DNA of 64,000 nucleotides from Candidatus Streptomyces philanthi (GTDB taxonomy: Bacteria; Actinomycetota; Actinomycetes; Streptomycetales; Streptomycetaceae), in the NCBI GenBank assembly GCA_018114805.1, contig CP073042.1, forward strand, positions 2,108,001 to 2,172,000, read 5' to 3'. A program made the translations under genes and the position numbers. The notes beneath the pieces were generated by a model, which worked only from the letters and a program-made list of their open reading frames with translations, did no database searches and was not told the DNA's origin. Shown in pieces: positions 8,559 to 18,228 of the stretch (position 1 is its first letter; the number at the start of each line of letters is the position of its first letter).

Positions 8559-9903
8559 TCATCCGCGCCGCGCCTGGCGGGTGATCAACTCGTTCTGGAA
8601 GGCGGCGACGCCGAACGCGGGCGGCACTGCCTCGTTGGCCAGCCGCAGCCGCTCCGCGGTGCGCTCGGGCACCGGTCCGTAGCCGAACCGGCCGCGCACC
8701 ACCCGGTCGGCGCCCATCGGCTCGGCGTCGAACCGGCAGACGGTGGTGATCCGGTAGTCCTCGTGGCCGTGCGAGTCGAGCAGCCCGATCTCACTCACCC
8801 GGCGCGAGCCGTCCGCGTTCCGTACGAGCTGCACGATGCAGTCCACCGCGCTGTTGATCTGGTCGTGCAGCGCCTCGTACGGGATGGCCACGTCCGACAT
8901 CGAGGCCAGCGTCTGGAGCCGCATCAGCGCGTCCTCGGCGCTTGTTGGCGTGCACGGTGGCCAGCGAGCCGTCGTGGCCGGTGGACATGGCCTGGAGCAT
9001 GTCGAGCGTCTCGCCGCCACGGACCTCGCCGACGATGATGCGGTCCGGTCGCATGCGCAGCGAGTTGCGGACCAGGTCGCGGATGGTGATCTGGCCGTTG
9101 CCCTCGACGTTGGGCGGCCGGGACTCCAGGCGGATCACGTGGGTCTGCTGGAGCTGTAGCTCGGCCGCGTCCTCCACGGTGATGATCCGCTCGCCGTCCG
9201 GGATCAGCCCGGACAACGCGTTGAGCAGCGTCGTCTTGCCAGAGCCGGTGGGCCCGGAGACCACCACGTTGAACTTGGCCCGCACCAGCGCCGCGAGCAG
9301 CATCAGCATGTGCTCGTCGAGCGTGCCCATGCCGATCAGCTCGTGCAGGGTGTAGGCGCGCGGGAAGCGGCGGATGGTGAGCGTGGCGCCGTCGAGGGCG
9401 AGCGGCGGGATGATGACGTTGACCCGCTCCCCGGACGGCAGCCGGGCGTCCACCATCGGGTTGGACTCGTCCACGCGCCGGTTGACGGTGGACACGATGC
9501 GCTCGATTGTCTGCATCAGTTGCTCGTGCGAGGCGAACCGCACCGGTACCCGCTCGACCCGGCCCGCGCGCTCCACGAAGATCTGGTCGGGCCCGTTGAC
9601 CATGATCTCGGTGATCGAGGCGTCTTCCAGGAGTGGTTCGAGGACGCCGAGGCCGAGTGCCTCGTCCACCACGCGGCGGATGAGCTGGGCACGCTCGGCG
9701 GTGGAGAGCACCGGGCCCGCGGGGCTGATGATGTGGCCGAGGACGCGTTCGAGCCGGGAGCGCCGCTCGCCGGCCGCGAGCGCGGACATCTCGGCGAGGT
9801 CGATCTCCTCCAGCAGTTTGGTGCGGTAGCTGGTGACCAGGTGGCCGTTCTCCCGCTGCTCACCGGTCGGCTCGGGGGCCACGATGCGCGCCCGCAGGCT
9901 CAT
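8559..9903 (-). pseudogene. tadA: TadA/CpaF secretion ATPase, one frameshift
   Basis: Hexameric ATPase that powers Flp pilus assembly. From ATG 9903 it contains the N-terminal CpaF region (ITEIMVNGPDQIFVERAGRV), Walker A GPTGSGKTTLLNAL, the Asp box ITVEDAAELQLQ, and the His box / Walker B region (RPDRIIVGEVRGGETLDMLQ, TGHDGSLATVHAN). At about 8943 one extra base shifts the frame inside HANSAEDALMRL. The last 128 residues (MSDVAIPYEALHDQINSAVD to LITRQARRG) follow in the new frame to 8559. The lesion cuts off only the C-terminal subdomain, which is normally needed for hexamer function. Confidence 0.88.
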
Positions 9904-10044
9904 GGGGTGCTCCTCGCACGTGGACGGGGGTGATGGGGGTGGTGGGGGTGATCGGAGTGACGGACGTGACGGGCGCGGGCCAGGTGCGGGCCAGGGCGGG
10001 CCACGGGCGCGGGCGGCCGGGGTGGCGGGGCGCGCGGGGGTGGC

Positions 10045-10615
10045 TACTCATCGCCCGGCGCCGACGGGCCGCCGGGCTCCGGGCGGCGCATGGTGGCGCT
10101 GCGCTGGGCGTCGCCGAAGTCTACGCCGGAGATGATCGAGGGGATCTCGATGGTGGCCGTGGCGCGCGCCTCCGTACCCCCGCCTCACCGAGATCCGCGC
10201 GCCGTCCGCGAGCCAGCCGCTGATCGCCGCCTGGCGGGCCGACTCCGGGCTGGCCTCGGGGTCGTCCGCGGTGGCCGTACGGGCCGCGGCCCGGGCTGCC
10301 GTGCCCGCCTGCTGCACGGTGTACGCGGCGATCCCCAACTGCACCACCGCGAGCCCGACGGCGAGCAGGATCGGCAGGAAGCCGAGGAACTCGACGGCCA
10401 CCGAGCCGGCGTCCCGCCGCGAGCCACGCCCGGGCCGGCCACGGCCCGACGGGCCCCGCGACCGGCCGCGCCCCGGCGTCATGCCGTGCCCCGGGGGCAT
10501 GTCGCGCCCCGGGGGGGGCATGTCGCGCCGCCGGGCCGAGCCGGGCCGCGGGGTCCTGCCAGGGCGCGGGGCCGTGCCCGGCCGCGCCGCCCCGTACCGT
10601 GCCGTCGCCGCGCAT
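10045..10615 (-). pseudogene. TadE-like minor pilin, frameshifted
   Basis: Minor pilin-like protein. The start is ATG 10615, preceded by ggaggag with 6-nt spacing. The first reading (MRGDGTVRGGAAGHG) is Gly/Arg/Pro-rich and changes frame at a run of eight G on the upper strand (10511-10518). It then gives the TadE core SVAVEFLGFLPILLAVGLAV, VQLGIAAYTVQQAGTAARAA and QAAISGWLADGARISVRRGY. A second shift near 10180 leads to ATATIEIPSIISGVDFGDAQ and the true end at 10045. The single transmembrane helix with Glu in its first turn is the family hallmark. Confidence 0.75.
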
Positions 10616-10618
10616 CGC

Positions 10619-11008
10619 TCACTCCTCCGCCGCCGCGCCCGCCGTGCCGGTGACGGTCCAGGGGAAGTCCCCCGCGCCGGGGAAGAGCACCGGGACCTTG
10701 ATCCGTACCGTGGCCCGCACCAGGCCGCCCGAGGTCGGGCAGGCGACCGAGGCCGACTCGCGCCAGGCGCCCGGCAGGTCGCGCAGGGCCGCCTGTTGGC
10801 AGGCCCCGGCGCCGCCGGTGTCGCGCGCGGCGGCGGCCCGGGCGCCACGGTCGGCCGAGTTGCCGGCGAGCGAGTAGGTGTAGCCGATCAACGCGCACTG
10901 CCACAGCACGGCCAGCACGATGAGGATCAGCGGGACCATGCCGAGGAACTCGACCGTCACCTGGCCCCGGTCGCCCCCGCCGCGCTTGCGGAACCGGCTG
11001 GTCGGCAC
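10619..11008 (-). CDS. TadE-like minor pilin
   Basis: 129 residues if started at GTG 11008. It has GQVTVEFLGMVPLILIVLAV, with the characteristic Glu at the start of the helix, then ADRGARAAAARDTGGAG and a C-terminal beta region (ATVRIKVPVLFPGAGDFPW). It is intact to TGA at 10619 and overlaps the ribosome site of the next TadE gene. The reading frame is continuous with the upstream CpaE-like gene without any stop between them, so the natural product may be a CpaE-TadE fusion. The ggagg upstream of GTG 11008 is 11 nt away, a loose fit for independent initiation. Confidence 0.7.
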   Translation of the reverse strand: MPTSRFRKRGGGDRGQVTVEFLGMVPLILIVLAVLWQCALIGYTYSLAGNSADRGARAAAARDTGGAGACQQAALRDLPGAWRESASVACPTSGGLVRATVRIKVPVLFPGAGDFPWTVTGTAGAAAEE

Positions 11009-12382
11009 CTGGGTCAGCGCCTCCGGCCCGGTGCCGGCCGCACCGTGACCGCCGTGGCCGCCGTCCTGGCCGCCCGGGGCCCGGCCGGCGCCGCCGTCAC
11101 CGGGCCCGCCCTGGCCGCCGCCCGGCAGCGCGCGGCGGCACCGTAACCCGGTCGGGGAGCGGTCCGCGTGGCTGCCCCGGCCGCGTTGCGCGGGGGCGGC
11201 GTCGGCCGGGGTGCCGGTCAGGCCCAGTTCGCCGGCCAGCGTCCACAGCGCCTGCCTGACGGAGGACTTGGCGTCCAGGTCCTGCATCCGGCCGGAGTCG
11301 ACGGCCGGTTGCAGCTCCTTGTACGCGGCGGGCACGGTGGTGCGCGCCGCCCGGGTGCCGGTGGCCCGTTCGACCAGGCTCGGCTGGATCTCGCCGCCGC
11401 GCGTGTGCCGGTTGACGACGGTGGTCGTCTCCTCCGCCTTGCGAATCTAGAGCCCGTCCCACAGTCGCGCCATGCGCTTGGCGGCCCGTACCGGCACCAC
11501 GTCCGGTGTGGTGATCAGCAGCGCGCTGTCGGCCAGTTCGATCGCGGCGCTGTTGGCGGAGGTCATCTGGGTGCCGCAGTCCACGATGACTAGGTAGTAC
11601 CGGGACCGCAGGGCCGTCACGGCCTGCCGGGCGACCAGGTCGGTGACCTCCTCGCCGCGCTCCCCGTCGCCCGGCGCGAGCAGCAGCCCGAGCCCGCTGG
11701 GGTGCTGGAACACCGCCTCCTGGAGCACCCGCGCCGTGATGTCGCTGATCTGCGCGAGGTCGGCGATGGAGCGGCGGAACTGCACGTCCAGGTACGAGGC
11801 CACGTCGCCGGACTGGAGGTCCATGTCGACCAGGACCACGCCACGGCCGGCGGCCCGCGCGGCGAGCGCGAGTTGGACGGCCGTCAGTGTGGTGCCCACG
11901 CCGCCCTTGGCGCCCGCGACGGTCACCAGGCGCCCGCCGGGCCCGGCGGCCAGCGCCTCGCCCCCGCCGCCGAGGTGGCGCCGTACGCCGAGCGCCCACT
12001 GAGCGGCGGCCTGGGTGCGGGCGGCGAGTTCGTCGTAGGAGGGGGGCAGCGCGCAGATGCCGCGCGCGCCGGCGTCCATGGCCACCGAGTACAGCGCGGG
12101 CCCGGCGTCCGCGGTCACCAGGACCACGCCGACGGCGGGGAAGCGCAGCGCGACCTCGCGGACCAGCTCCAGGGCCGGCACCGGGCCGATGTGCTCGTGG
12201 ACCAGGACGACCTCGGGCAGCTCGTCGACGGCGGCACCGGCGAGCTGGGCCAGGGTGTCCAGGAGCGCGGTCGAGTCGCCGAGCGCGGGGAACGGCTCGA
12301 CGCCCGGGAGCTGGCTGAGCAGCCCGCCCAGGGACCGGGCCAGGTCCGCGTCCCCGACCGTCGGGAGGATTCTGATCGTCAT
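11009..12382 (-). pseudogene. CpaE/TadZ-like MinD-family ATPase, in-frame TAG; open into the TadE gene
   Basis: Localisation ATPase of the Tad system. From ATG 12382: an N-terminal receiver-like domain (DELPEVVLVHEHIGPVPALE), then the deviant Walker A VTVAGAKGGVGTTLTAVQLA and VLVDMDLQSGDVASYLD, with the MinD-type signature Lys and the switch Asp. The frame meets TAG at 11447-11449 after MARLWDGL. It continues unchanged with IRKAEETTTVVNRHTRGGEI and KSSVRQALWTLAGELGLTG, so one codon (probably CAG) is lost. After that it runs through a Gly-rich linker into the TadE sequence at 11008. An indel in the linker could instead end the protein near 11097. Confidence 0.83.
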
Positions 12383-12422
12383 CGGGCCACCGCCTCCTGC
12401 TTCTTCCGGCTTCGTCGGACCG

Positions 12423-13136
12423 CTACCGGTCGCCGTCGAGGGTGTACGTGCGCTCGTCCGACGCGATGTCCACGTCGCCGCCGGGCGCGACGAGGGCGAG
12501 CCGTACGTGGGAGGCAAAGGACTCCGCGTAGGCGACGCGCTGGGCGTCCTGGGTCTCCAGGGCGAAGGTGATCGACACGGCCTCGGTCTCGCGCCGCCTG
12601 CGGTCGCGGTCGTCGCCGTCCGGCTCCAGGGCGGTGAGCTTGGCGACGTCGATGACGCGCGCGCCGGCGACGATCACCTTGGAGGTGGGCTTGGCACCCT
12701 CGCGCTCGCCGTCGAAGGTGGCGTAGATGTTGACCCGCGCCCCCGGGTTGATCTTGCCGGCCACGCCGGTGGCCGCGTCGATCATGATGGCGATCTCCTG
12801 CTGGCCCAGCTTGAGCGCGGGCCGCTCCACGATCATGTCGGCCTGGAGCAGCGAGCCCTTGCGCAGCGGGGTGACGGCGATCTTGCCGCGCAGGTAGCCC
12901 AGGTCGGTGACGGCGGTGTCGGGCAGCCAGCGCTCGGGCATCGAGACCTTCTCGAACGAGCCGGCGTCCAGCGCCTTGTAGGCCGGGACGTCCGAGGTGA
13001 GGCGGTACGCCGTGGTCTCCGGGCCGACCTTGGACTCCACGTCGTTGATGACGGAGAGCACTCCGACGAACGCGCCGACGGCGCACAGGACCGACAGGAC
13101 CAGGAGGATCACTCCGCGGCGCTGGCGTGCATTCAT
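12423..13136 (-). CDS. cpaB: CpaB/RcpC-like pilus assembly protein (SAF domain)
   Basis: 237 residues, intact, from ATG 13136. An N-terminal membrane anchor (RGVILLVLSVLCAVGAFVGV) is followed by the SAF domain (LTSDVPAYKALDAGSFEKVS, LGYLRGKIAVTPLRKGSLLQ) and a C-terminal region with INPGARVNIYATFDGE. CpaB/RcpC proteins act in the envelope of Tad systems. In diderms they hold the outer-membrane ring; here they more likely contact the cell wall. The gene begins the block CpaB-CpaE-TadE-TadE-TadA-TadB-TadC, with 40 bp to the CpaE start. Confidence 0.83.
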   Translation of the reverse strand: MNARQRRGVILLVLSVLCAVGAFVGVLSVINDVESKVGPETTAYRLTSDVPAYKALDAGSFEKVSMPERWLPDTAVTDLGYLRGKIAVTPLRKGSLLQADMIVERPALKLGQQEIAIMIDAATGVAGKINPGARVNIYATFDGEREGAKPTSKVIVAGARVIDVAKLTALEPDGDDRDRRRRETEAVSITFALETQDAQRVAYAESFASHVRLALVAPGGDVDIASDERTYTLDGDR

Positions 13137-13291
13137 GAAGACCTGGGACCTCGTTCGGGGACGTGGTGACGGGGCTCGGGGCGGGGTTCGGGGCCGGACG
13201 CGGGGCTCGGGCCCGGGTGGCGTGCGCGGCGCGTCGGCCACGGGTCAGCGGGCCTCGGGCGCGGGGCAGGCCCGGCGGCGGGGTGGTGGGC

Positions 13292-14167
13292 TCAACGCGC
13301 CGCCAGGGCGGGCCGGGCGGGCCGGTTCGGCGCGGACAGGGCGCGTGGGGCCTCGTCGCGCAGCAGCGGCGACGAACAGAACGCGCACCGGTCGCCGATG
13401 AGTTCGAGGCCGCACCAGTGGCACTCCTCGCGGCGCACGGAGGCCACGAGTTGGTAGAGCACCGACGGGTCGGGGATGGCCGCGGCGAACTCCGCCACCC
13501 GGGGCGTGCCCCACCAGCGGGCCGACTCGGCCGGCAGCGGCACCTCCTGCACGCCGCTGACCTGCCAGGCGGCGGCGAGTGAGGAGGTGATCCACTCCGC
13601 GTGCGGCTGGTCTCGGGCGATGGTGAGCTGGGTGGTGAAGCCGGGGGCCGGCGGGTCGGCGTCCCGGCCAATGGCCACCACCCGCGGCGTGAGGTGGCTC
13701 AGCACGCCGAACTGGCTGCCCGGCACCCAGGACCGTACGTGCGCGGCCATGGTGACCTGCACCTTCTCCAGTCCGGCGACGCTGCCGAGTTGGGCCCCGG
13801 CGTAGATGTAGTGGGCAAGCAGGCGGGCCGCGCAGGCCAGTACGCCGGGGCTGAAGTCGGCCATCGAGAGCTGCCGCAACTGCCGGGCCAACACCGCGAC
13901 GGCCAGCGGCGGCAGGTCGATGGGCAGCAGCGCTATCCGGTCGCTCTCCAGGACGGCGCGCACCGTGTGCAGTCGGCGGACCAGCGCGGGCGCGGCCGGG
14001 AACAGGGTGATGAGGTAGCCCTGTTGCTCGAGGAGGGCGGCGGCGTCGGCGACGGCTGCTTCCAGGGGCTGGTCCTCAGGCGCCTTGAGGACGACGGCCG
14101 ACGGAGTCTGCCCGTCGGGCGGCGGGAGCACCAACTCGGGGCTGGTGAGGGCAATCGCACAGGTCAC
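13292..14167 (-). CDS. Tad-associated protein with C-terminal zinc ribbon, function unknown
   Basis: 291 residues from GTG 14167 (gggagc upstream). I do not recognise a named family. The body is mixed alpha/beta with no catalytic motif I can see (LEAAVADAAALLEQQGYLIT, LARQLRQLSMADFSPG). The last 45 residues hold two Cys-X2-Cys pairs, CHWCG and CAFC, spaced as a zinc ribbon. It is the first gene of the Tad operon and is intact. An adaptor or regulatory role in the pilus locus is inference from position only. Confidence 0.65.
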   Translation of the reverse strand: MTCAIALTSPELVLPPPDGQTPSAVVLKAPEDQPLEAAVADAAALLEQQGYLITLFPAAPALVRRLHTVRAVLESDRIALLPIDLPPLAVAVLARQLRQLSMADFSPGVLACAARLLAHYIYAGAQLGSVAGLEKVQVTMAAHVRSWVPGSQFGVLSHLTPRVVAIGRDADPPAPGFTTQLTIARDQPHAEWITSSLAAAWQVSGVQEVPLPAESARWWGTPRVAEFAAAIPDPSVLYQLVASVRREECHWCGLELIGDRCAFCSSPLLRDEAPRALSAPNRPARPALAAR

Positions 14168-14800
14168 GTCAGCTCCCGTCCACTGAGGGCCCCCACCCGT
14201 CCACGCCGACCGGTCCGCGCGGCGCGGCGCTCTCGTCACGGACCGATACCATCCGCTACTTCCCCGTACAGATGCCTCAGCACTTTATCCACGAATGCGG
14301 CGGCTGAGAACAGTTCCCCGGGGTTATCGCCGGCCTTGGCACCGGGAGTTCACGCGGGACCGCTCCGCGCGTCACGGACCGGCGGCGTCCGCCGGTCCCG
14401 CGCGCCCGCGCCCCGCACCACCCGCCGGCCCGGACCTCACCCGCCGCCTCCCGCACGCCGCTCCCCTCCGTCGGGGCGCGCCGCGCGCCCCGCTCCCCCT
14501 TACGCAGTCCCTCTTATCGCGCGTCGTACTCCTCCCGTCCGCTTCCGCCCGCCCCCGCGCCTCCCGCGCGCCCGCGGCGTGCGCCCGGTGAGCACGGCGC
14601 CAGCCGGTGCTCCCGGGGCGGTCGGGGCCGGCGACGGCGGCCGGTGTCGAGCGCGGTGTGCCGGCGCCCGCGGCGTACCCGCACGGCGTCGGGTCCCTGC
14701 GCACACCCTCGACAAGGGCATTGGTCTCGACCATTCTCACGCCCAGCGGTGGCCACCGTCCCCAAGCCCCTCCTCCCACACTTCCCCACGGAGGCAGTCA
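14168..14800. other. 633-bp divergent promoter region between the Tad operon and chitinase 1
   Basis: No gene is visible. The left part (14168-14310) should hold the Tad promoter reading left. The middle is Arg/Pro-rich GC-biased noise in all frames. The right part holds the DasR-like element at 14722-14733 and the chitinase leader. Confidence 0.5.
14709..14733 (+). promoter_or_regulatory. DasR-like operator (dre) with -35-like box, chitinase 1
   Basis: The near-palindrome TGGTCTCGACCA at 14722-14733 fits the DasR consensus TGGTCTAGACCA known from streptomycete chitin and N-acetylglucosamine genes. It begins 7 bp after a TCGACA hexamer (14709-14714). The start codon is 67 bp further on. Expected control is repression by DasR relieved by amino-sugar phosphates. 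Confidence 0.85.
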
Positions 14801-16501
14801 GTGGACCGTGCACTACGCGACAGGCACACCAGAGGCAGACGGTGGTCCGCCGGCCGCAGGCGGATGAACCGGGGGTTGGCGTCGGCAGCCGCGACCGCCC
14901 TCGCCACGTCGGCGCTCGTCGCCCTCGGCGACGGTGGCGCGCAGGCCGCCGCCGAGCCCAACCTCATCCAGAACCCCGGCTTCGAGGCCGGCCTGAACAA
15001 CTGGACGTGTTCCGGCGGCAGCGGCAGCTCCGCCGCCAGCCCGGTGCACGGCGGCGCCTCCTCGCTCAGCGCGACCCCGGCCAGCGCCGACAACGCCAAG
15101 TGCTCGCAGACCGTGAGCGTCCAGCCGAACTCGGCGTACGAGCTGAGCGGCTGGGTGCAAGGCGGCTACGTCTACCTGGGCGCGAGCGGCACCGGCACCA
15201 CGGACGTCTCCACCTGGAGCCAGGCGGCGTCCGACTGGAAGCAGCTCAGCACCAAGTTCACCACCGGCCCGAATACCACGTCGGTGACGTTCTACAGGCA
15301 CGGCTGGTACGGGCAGCCAGCCTACCACGCCGACGACCTGACGCTGACCGGCCCCCCGGGCCAGGAGCTGCAGGCGGCACCGGCCGGCCTGGCCGCGCCC
15401 ACCTCGTCCTCGGTCACGCTGAGCTGGAACCCGACCAAGGGCGCCACCGGCTACCACGTCTACCAGGACGGCAAGCGGGTGCAGGCAGTCAGCGGCACCT
15501 CGGCCACGGTGACCGGGCTCGCGCCAGCCACATCGTACAAGTTACAGGTCACCGCCACCAACACGGCCGGTGAGTCGCCGAAGTCGGCCGAGATCACCGC
15601 GACCACGACCGCGGGCGGCGGGGACGGCGGCACCGTGCCCAAGCACACCGTAACCGGCTACTGGCAGAACTTCGACAACGGCGCGACCGTCCAGAAGATC
15701 AGCGACGTGCAGAACCAGTACGACATCATCGCGGTCGCCTTCGCCGACGCCACGACGACCCCGGGCGCCGTCGACTTCAACCTGGACCCGGCACTGAAGT
15801 ACTCCGGGGCCCAGTTCAAGGCCAAGCAGGCGGCCGGCAAGTCGGTCATCCTCTCGGTCGGCGGCGAGAAGGGCACCGTCTCGGTGAACAGCGCGACCGC
15901 GGCCACCAACTTCGCCAACTCGGTGTACGCGCAGATGCAGGAGTTCGGGTTCGACGGCGTGGACATCGACCTGGAGAACGGGATCAACCCGACGTACATG
16001 ACCCAGGCACTGCGCGCGCTGTCCGCCAAGGCCGGCCCTGACCTGGTCATCACGATGACGCCGCAGACCATCGACATGCAGTCCACGTCCGGCGGCTACT
16101 TCCAGACGGCGCTGAACATCAAGGACATCCTGACCGTCGCCAACATGCAGTACTACAAAAGCGGTTCGATGCTCGGCTGTGACGGCAACGTCTACTCGCA
16201 GGGCACGGTGGACTTCCTCACCGCGCTGGCCTGCATCCAGCTCCAGGGCGGCCTCAAGCCCTCGTAGGTCGGCCTCGGCCTGCCGGCGTCGCCGCGCGGC
16301 GCCGGTGGCGGCTACGTCTCGCCGACCGTCGTCAACAACGCCCTCGACTGCCCCGCCAAGGGCACCAACTGCGGCCGCTTCAAGCGCTCCACCACGTACC
16401 CGGACATCCGCGGCGCGATGACCTGGTCCACCAACTGGGACGCGCTGGCCGGCAACGCCTGGTCCAACGCGGTCGGTCCGCACGTGCACAACCTGCCGTA
16501 A
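14801..16501 (+). pseudogene. Secreted GH18 chitinase with CBM and FN3 domains, interrupted by one in-frame TAG
   Basis: Extracellular chitinase. The GTG start at 14801 follows ggagg at 6 nt and leads into a signal peptide with an Arg-rich head (RRRMNRGLASAAATALATSA). Next come a jelly-roll carbohydrate-binding module (LIQNPGFEAGLNNWTCSGGS), a fibronectin III domain (APAGLAAPTSSSVTLSWNPT) and the GH18 catalytic domain (HTVTGYWQNFDNG, ILSVGGEKG, catalytic FDGVDIDLEN, NMQYYKSGSML). TAG at 16265-16267 stands where the twin gene has CAG (PSQVGLG). The same frame continues for 77 codons, ending RGAMTWSTNWDA to TAA 16499. A 4-residue gap (FKAKQ versus FKADVKAKQ in the twin) is present. If the stop is real, the last TIM-barrel strands are lost. 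Confidence 0.9.
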
Positions 16502-16570
16502 CCCGCGCCACGGCCCGTGATGCGCTCGGGTCGCGGGCCCCCCCGGGGCGGCGCCCGCCGCGGGCCCGCC

Positions 16571-16588
16571 GCGACGCCCGGGCGTCGC
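16571..16588. terminator. Palindromic hairpin after chitinase 1
   Basis: The perfect 18-bp palindrome gcgacgcccgggcgtcgc lies between the convergent chitinase and Nramp genes. It can fold as a 7-bp stem with a tetraloop. The surrounding sequence is rich in other short G/C inverted repeats, so this is only a plausible terminator. Confidence 0.4.
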
Positions 16589-16719
16589 CGCCCGCGGCGC
16601 ACCGCCGCACGGTCCGCACACCGTGCGGCGCCCGCCCCACCGGCCGTGTCGCCCAGCCGCTCCCCCGCGGCGGGCGGCACGGCCGCCCCCGTTCGGGACC
16701 TCGCCCCGGCACCCGGCCG

Positions 16720-18042
16720 CTACCAGGGCAGCTCGCGCACCTGCTGCACGCACAGCACGAGGAAGAGCAGCCCGGCGGCGACGAGCATGACGTTGCTGAG
16801 GGCGCCGTTGCGCCACTGGTGGGGCGTGCGCAAGGTGTTGAGCAGCCACAGCAGGGTGAGCGCGAGGAAGGGCATGAAGAACGCGCCCAGCACCCCGTAG
16901 ACGATCACCAGGCCAAACGGCTGGTCCAGGAAGAGCAGGCTGATCGGCGGGAAGGTCAGCCACAGCAGGTACAGCCGGAAGGGCAGCGAGCGCTCGTGGC
17001 GGCCGATGGCGCCCGGGCCCGCCGCGGGGGCGGCCTCGGTCGGAGCGGCGCCGCCGACGGCCGCCGCGGCGCCGGCCCGGTAGTGCTCGACGAAGTCGGC
17101 GACCATCACGCTCACCCCGTGCCAGACGCCGACCAGGGAGGAGAAGGAGGTGGCGAAGAAGCCGACGAGGAAGAGCTTGGCGGTGCTGGCGCCGTACCGC
17201 TCCTCCAGCACGTCACCGAGGTCGAGGAGGCCCTTGTCGCCCTTGTGCAGGGCGATGTCGGCGGAGTGCAGCAGCTCGGCGCCGACGATCAGCATGGCGA
17301 CGACGAAGACGCCGGTGGTGACGTACGCGACCCGGTTGTCGAGCCGCATCGTGCGCATCCACGAGGTGTCGGTCCAGCCCTTGGCGTTGACCCAGTAGCC
17401 GTACGCGGCCATCGTGATTGTGCCGCCGACGCCGCCGATCAGGCCGAGCGTGTAGAGCAGCGAGCCGTGCGGCAGGGTGGGGGCCAGGCCCGCGAAGGAG
17501 TCCCCGAGGTTCGGGCCGACCCGCACCGCGACGTACACGACAACCACGAACATGACGCCGACCAGCACCGTCATCGCCTTCTCCACCACCGCGTACCGGC
17601 CCCACCACACGAACGCGAGGCCGACCAGGCCGGTGATCACGCCCCAGGTCTTCAGGCCCAGGAAGTCGGGGAAGAGGGCCACCAGCGGCAGGGCGCTGGA
17701 GGACATGGCGGTCGCCCCGTAGACGAAGCCCCAGACGACCACGTAGCCGATGAAGTACCAGGTGGTCCACGGGCCCAGGGTGCGCCAGCCGTGGAAGAGG
17801 GTATGCCCGGTGGCCAGGTGCCAGCGGCCGACGGCCTCGGCGAGGGAGATCTTGACCAGGCAGCCGATGACCGCGGCCCACAGCAGCGTGTAGCCGAACT
17901 TGCTGCCCGCGATCAGCGTCGCCACCAGGTCGCCGGCGCCCACGCCGGTGGCCGCGACGACGATGCCGGGCCCGACGACCCGCCAACGGGAGGCCGGCGG
18001 GCGGCCGGTGTGGGCTTCGCCGCTGTCGTTGGTGCGCGTCAT
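16720..18042 (-). CDS. Nramp-family divalent metal transporter
   Basis: 440 residues, about 11 membrane helices, intact. ATG 18042 follows ggagg at 6 nt. Residues 20-45 (VGPGIVVAATGVGAGDLVAT) cover the first helix, where canonical Nramp proteins have the metal-binding DPGN. Here the motif reads TGVGAGD, as in the actinobacterial subgroup whose substrate is uncertain. Later helices include GVGGTITMAAYGYWVNAKGW and FFATSFSSLVGVWHGVSVMV. It probably imports or exports manganese, iron or another divalent cation by proton coupling. The missing canonical ligands make the substrate a guess. It is flanked by the two chitinase genes and divergent from the second. Confidence 0.82.
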   Translation of the reverse strand: MTRTNDSGEAHTGRPPASRWRVVGPGIVVAATGVGAGDLVATLIAGSKFGYTLLWAAVIGCLVKISLAEAVGRWHLATGHTLFHGWRTLGPWTTWYFIGYVVVWGFVYGATAMSSSALPLVALFPDFLGLKTWGVITGLVGLAFVWWGRYAVVEKAMTVLVGVMFVVVVYVAVRVGPNLGDSFAGLAPTLPHGSLLYTLGLIGGVGGTITMAAYGYWVNAKGWTDTSWMRTMRLDNRVAYVTTGVFVVAMLIVGAELLHSADIALHKGDKGLLDLGDVLEERYGASTAKLFLVGFFATSFSSLVGVWHGVSVMVADFVEHYRAGAAAAVGGAAPTEAAPAAGPGAIGRHERSLPFRLYLLWLTFPPISLLFLDQPFGLVIVYGVLGAFFMPFLALTLLWLLNTLRTPHQWRNGALSNVMLVAAGLLFLVLCVQQVRELPW

Positions 18043-18124
18043 CCATGGCCTCCGCACTCGCCCCGGTGGTGTGCGGATCAGGACACCGTCCGGCACCCGA
18101 TCGCACAAGAGGGCGCGCGACGGG

Positions 18125-18149
18125 TTGACATCCGCAATGGTCTGGACCA
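18125..18149 (+). promoter_or_regulatory. DasR-like operator (dre) with TTGACA -35 box, chitinase 2
   Basis: TGGTCTGGACCA at 18138-18149 is a DasR-type site. It lies exactly 7 bp after a perfect TTGACA at 18125-18130, the same geometry as upstream of chitinase 1. The operator occupies the -35/-10 spacer, a position suited to repression. It is also 95 bp upstream of the divergent Nramp start, so an effect on that gene is possible. Confidence 0.87.
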
Positions 18150-18228
18150 CCTTGTACCGCAAGCTCAGGGGCCCCTGAACGCGCACCCGCACCACTCCCC
18201 CCATCTCTCTCCCCCCACGGAGGCAGTC

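Noticed and set aside
12997..13890. Possible upper-strand genes across the CpaB / zinc-ribbon region
   Set aside because: The lower-strand proteins are supported by domains and operon structure. The upper-strand translations are Gly/Arg/Pro-rich.
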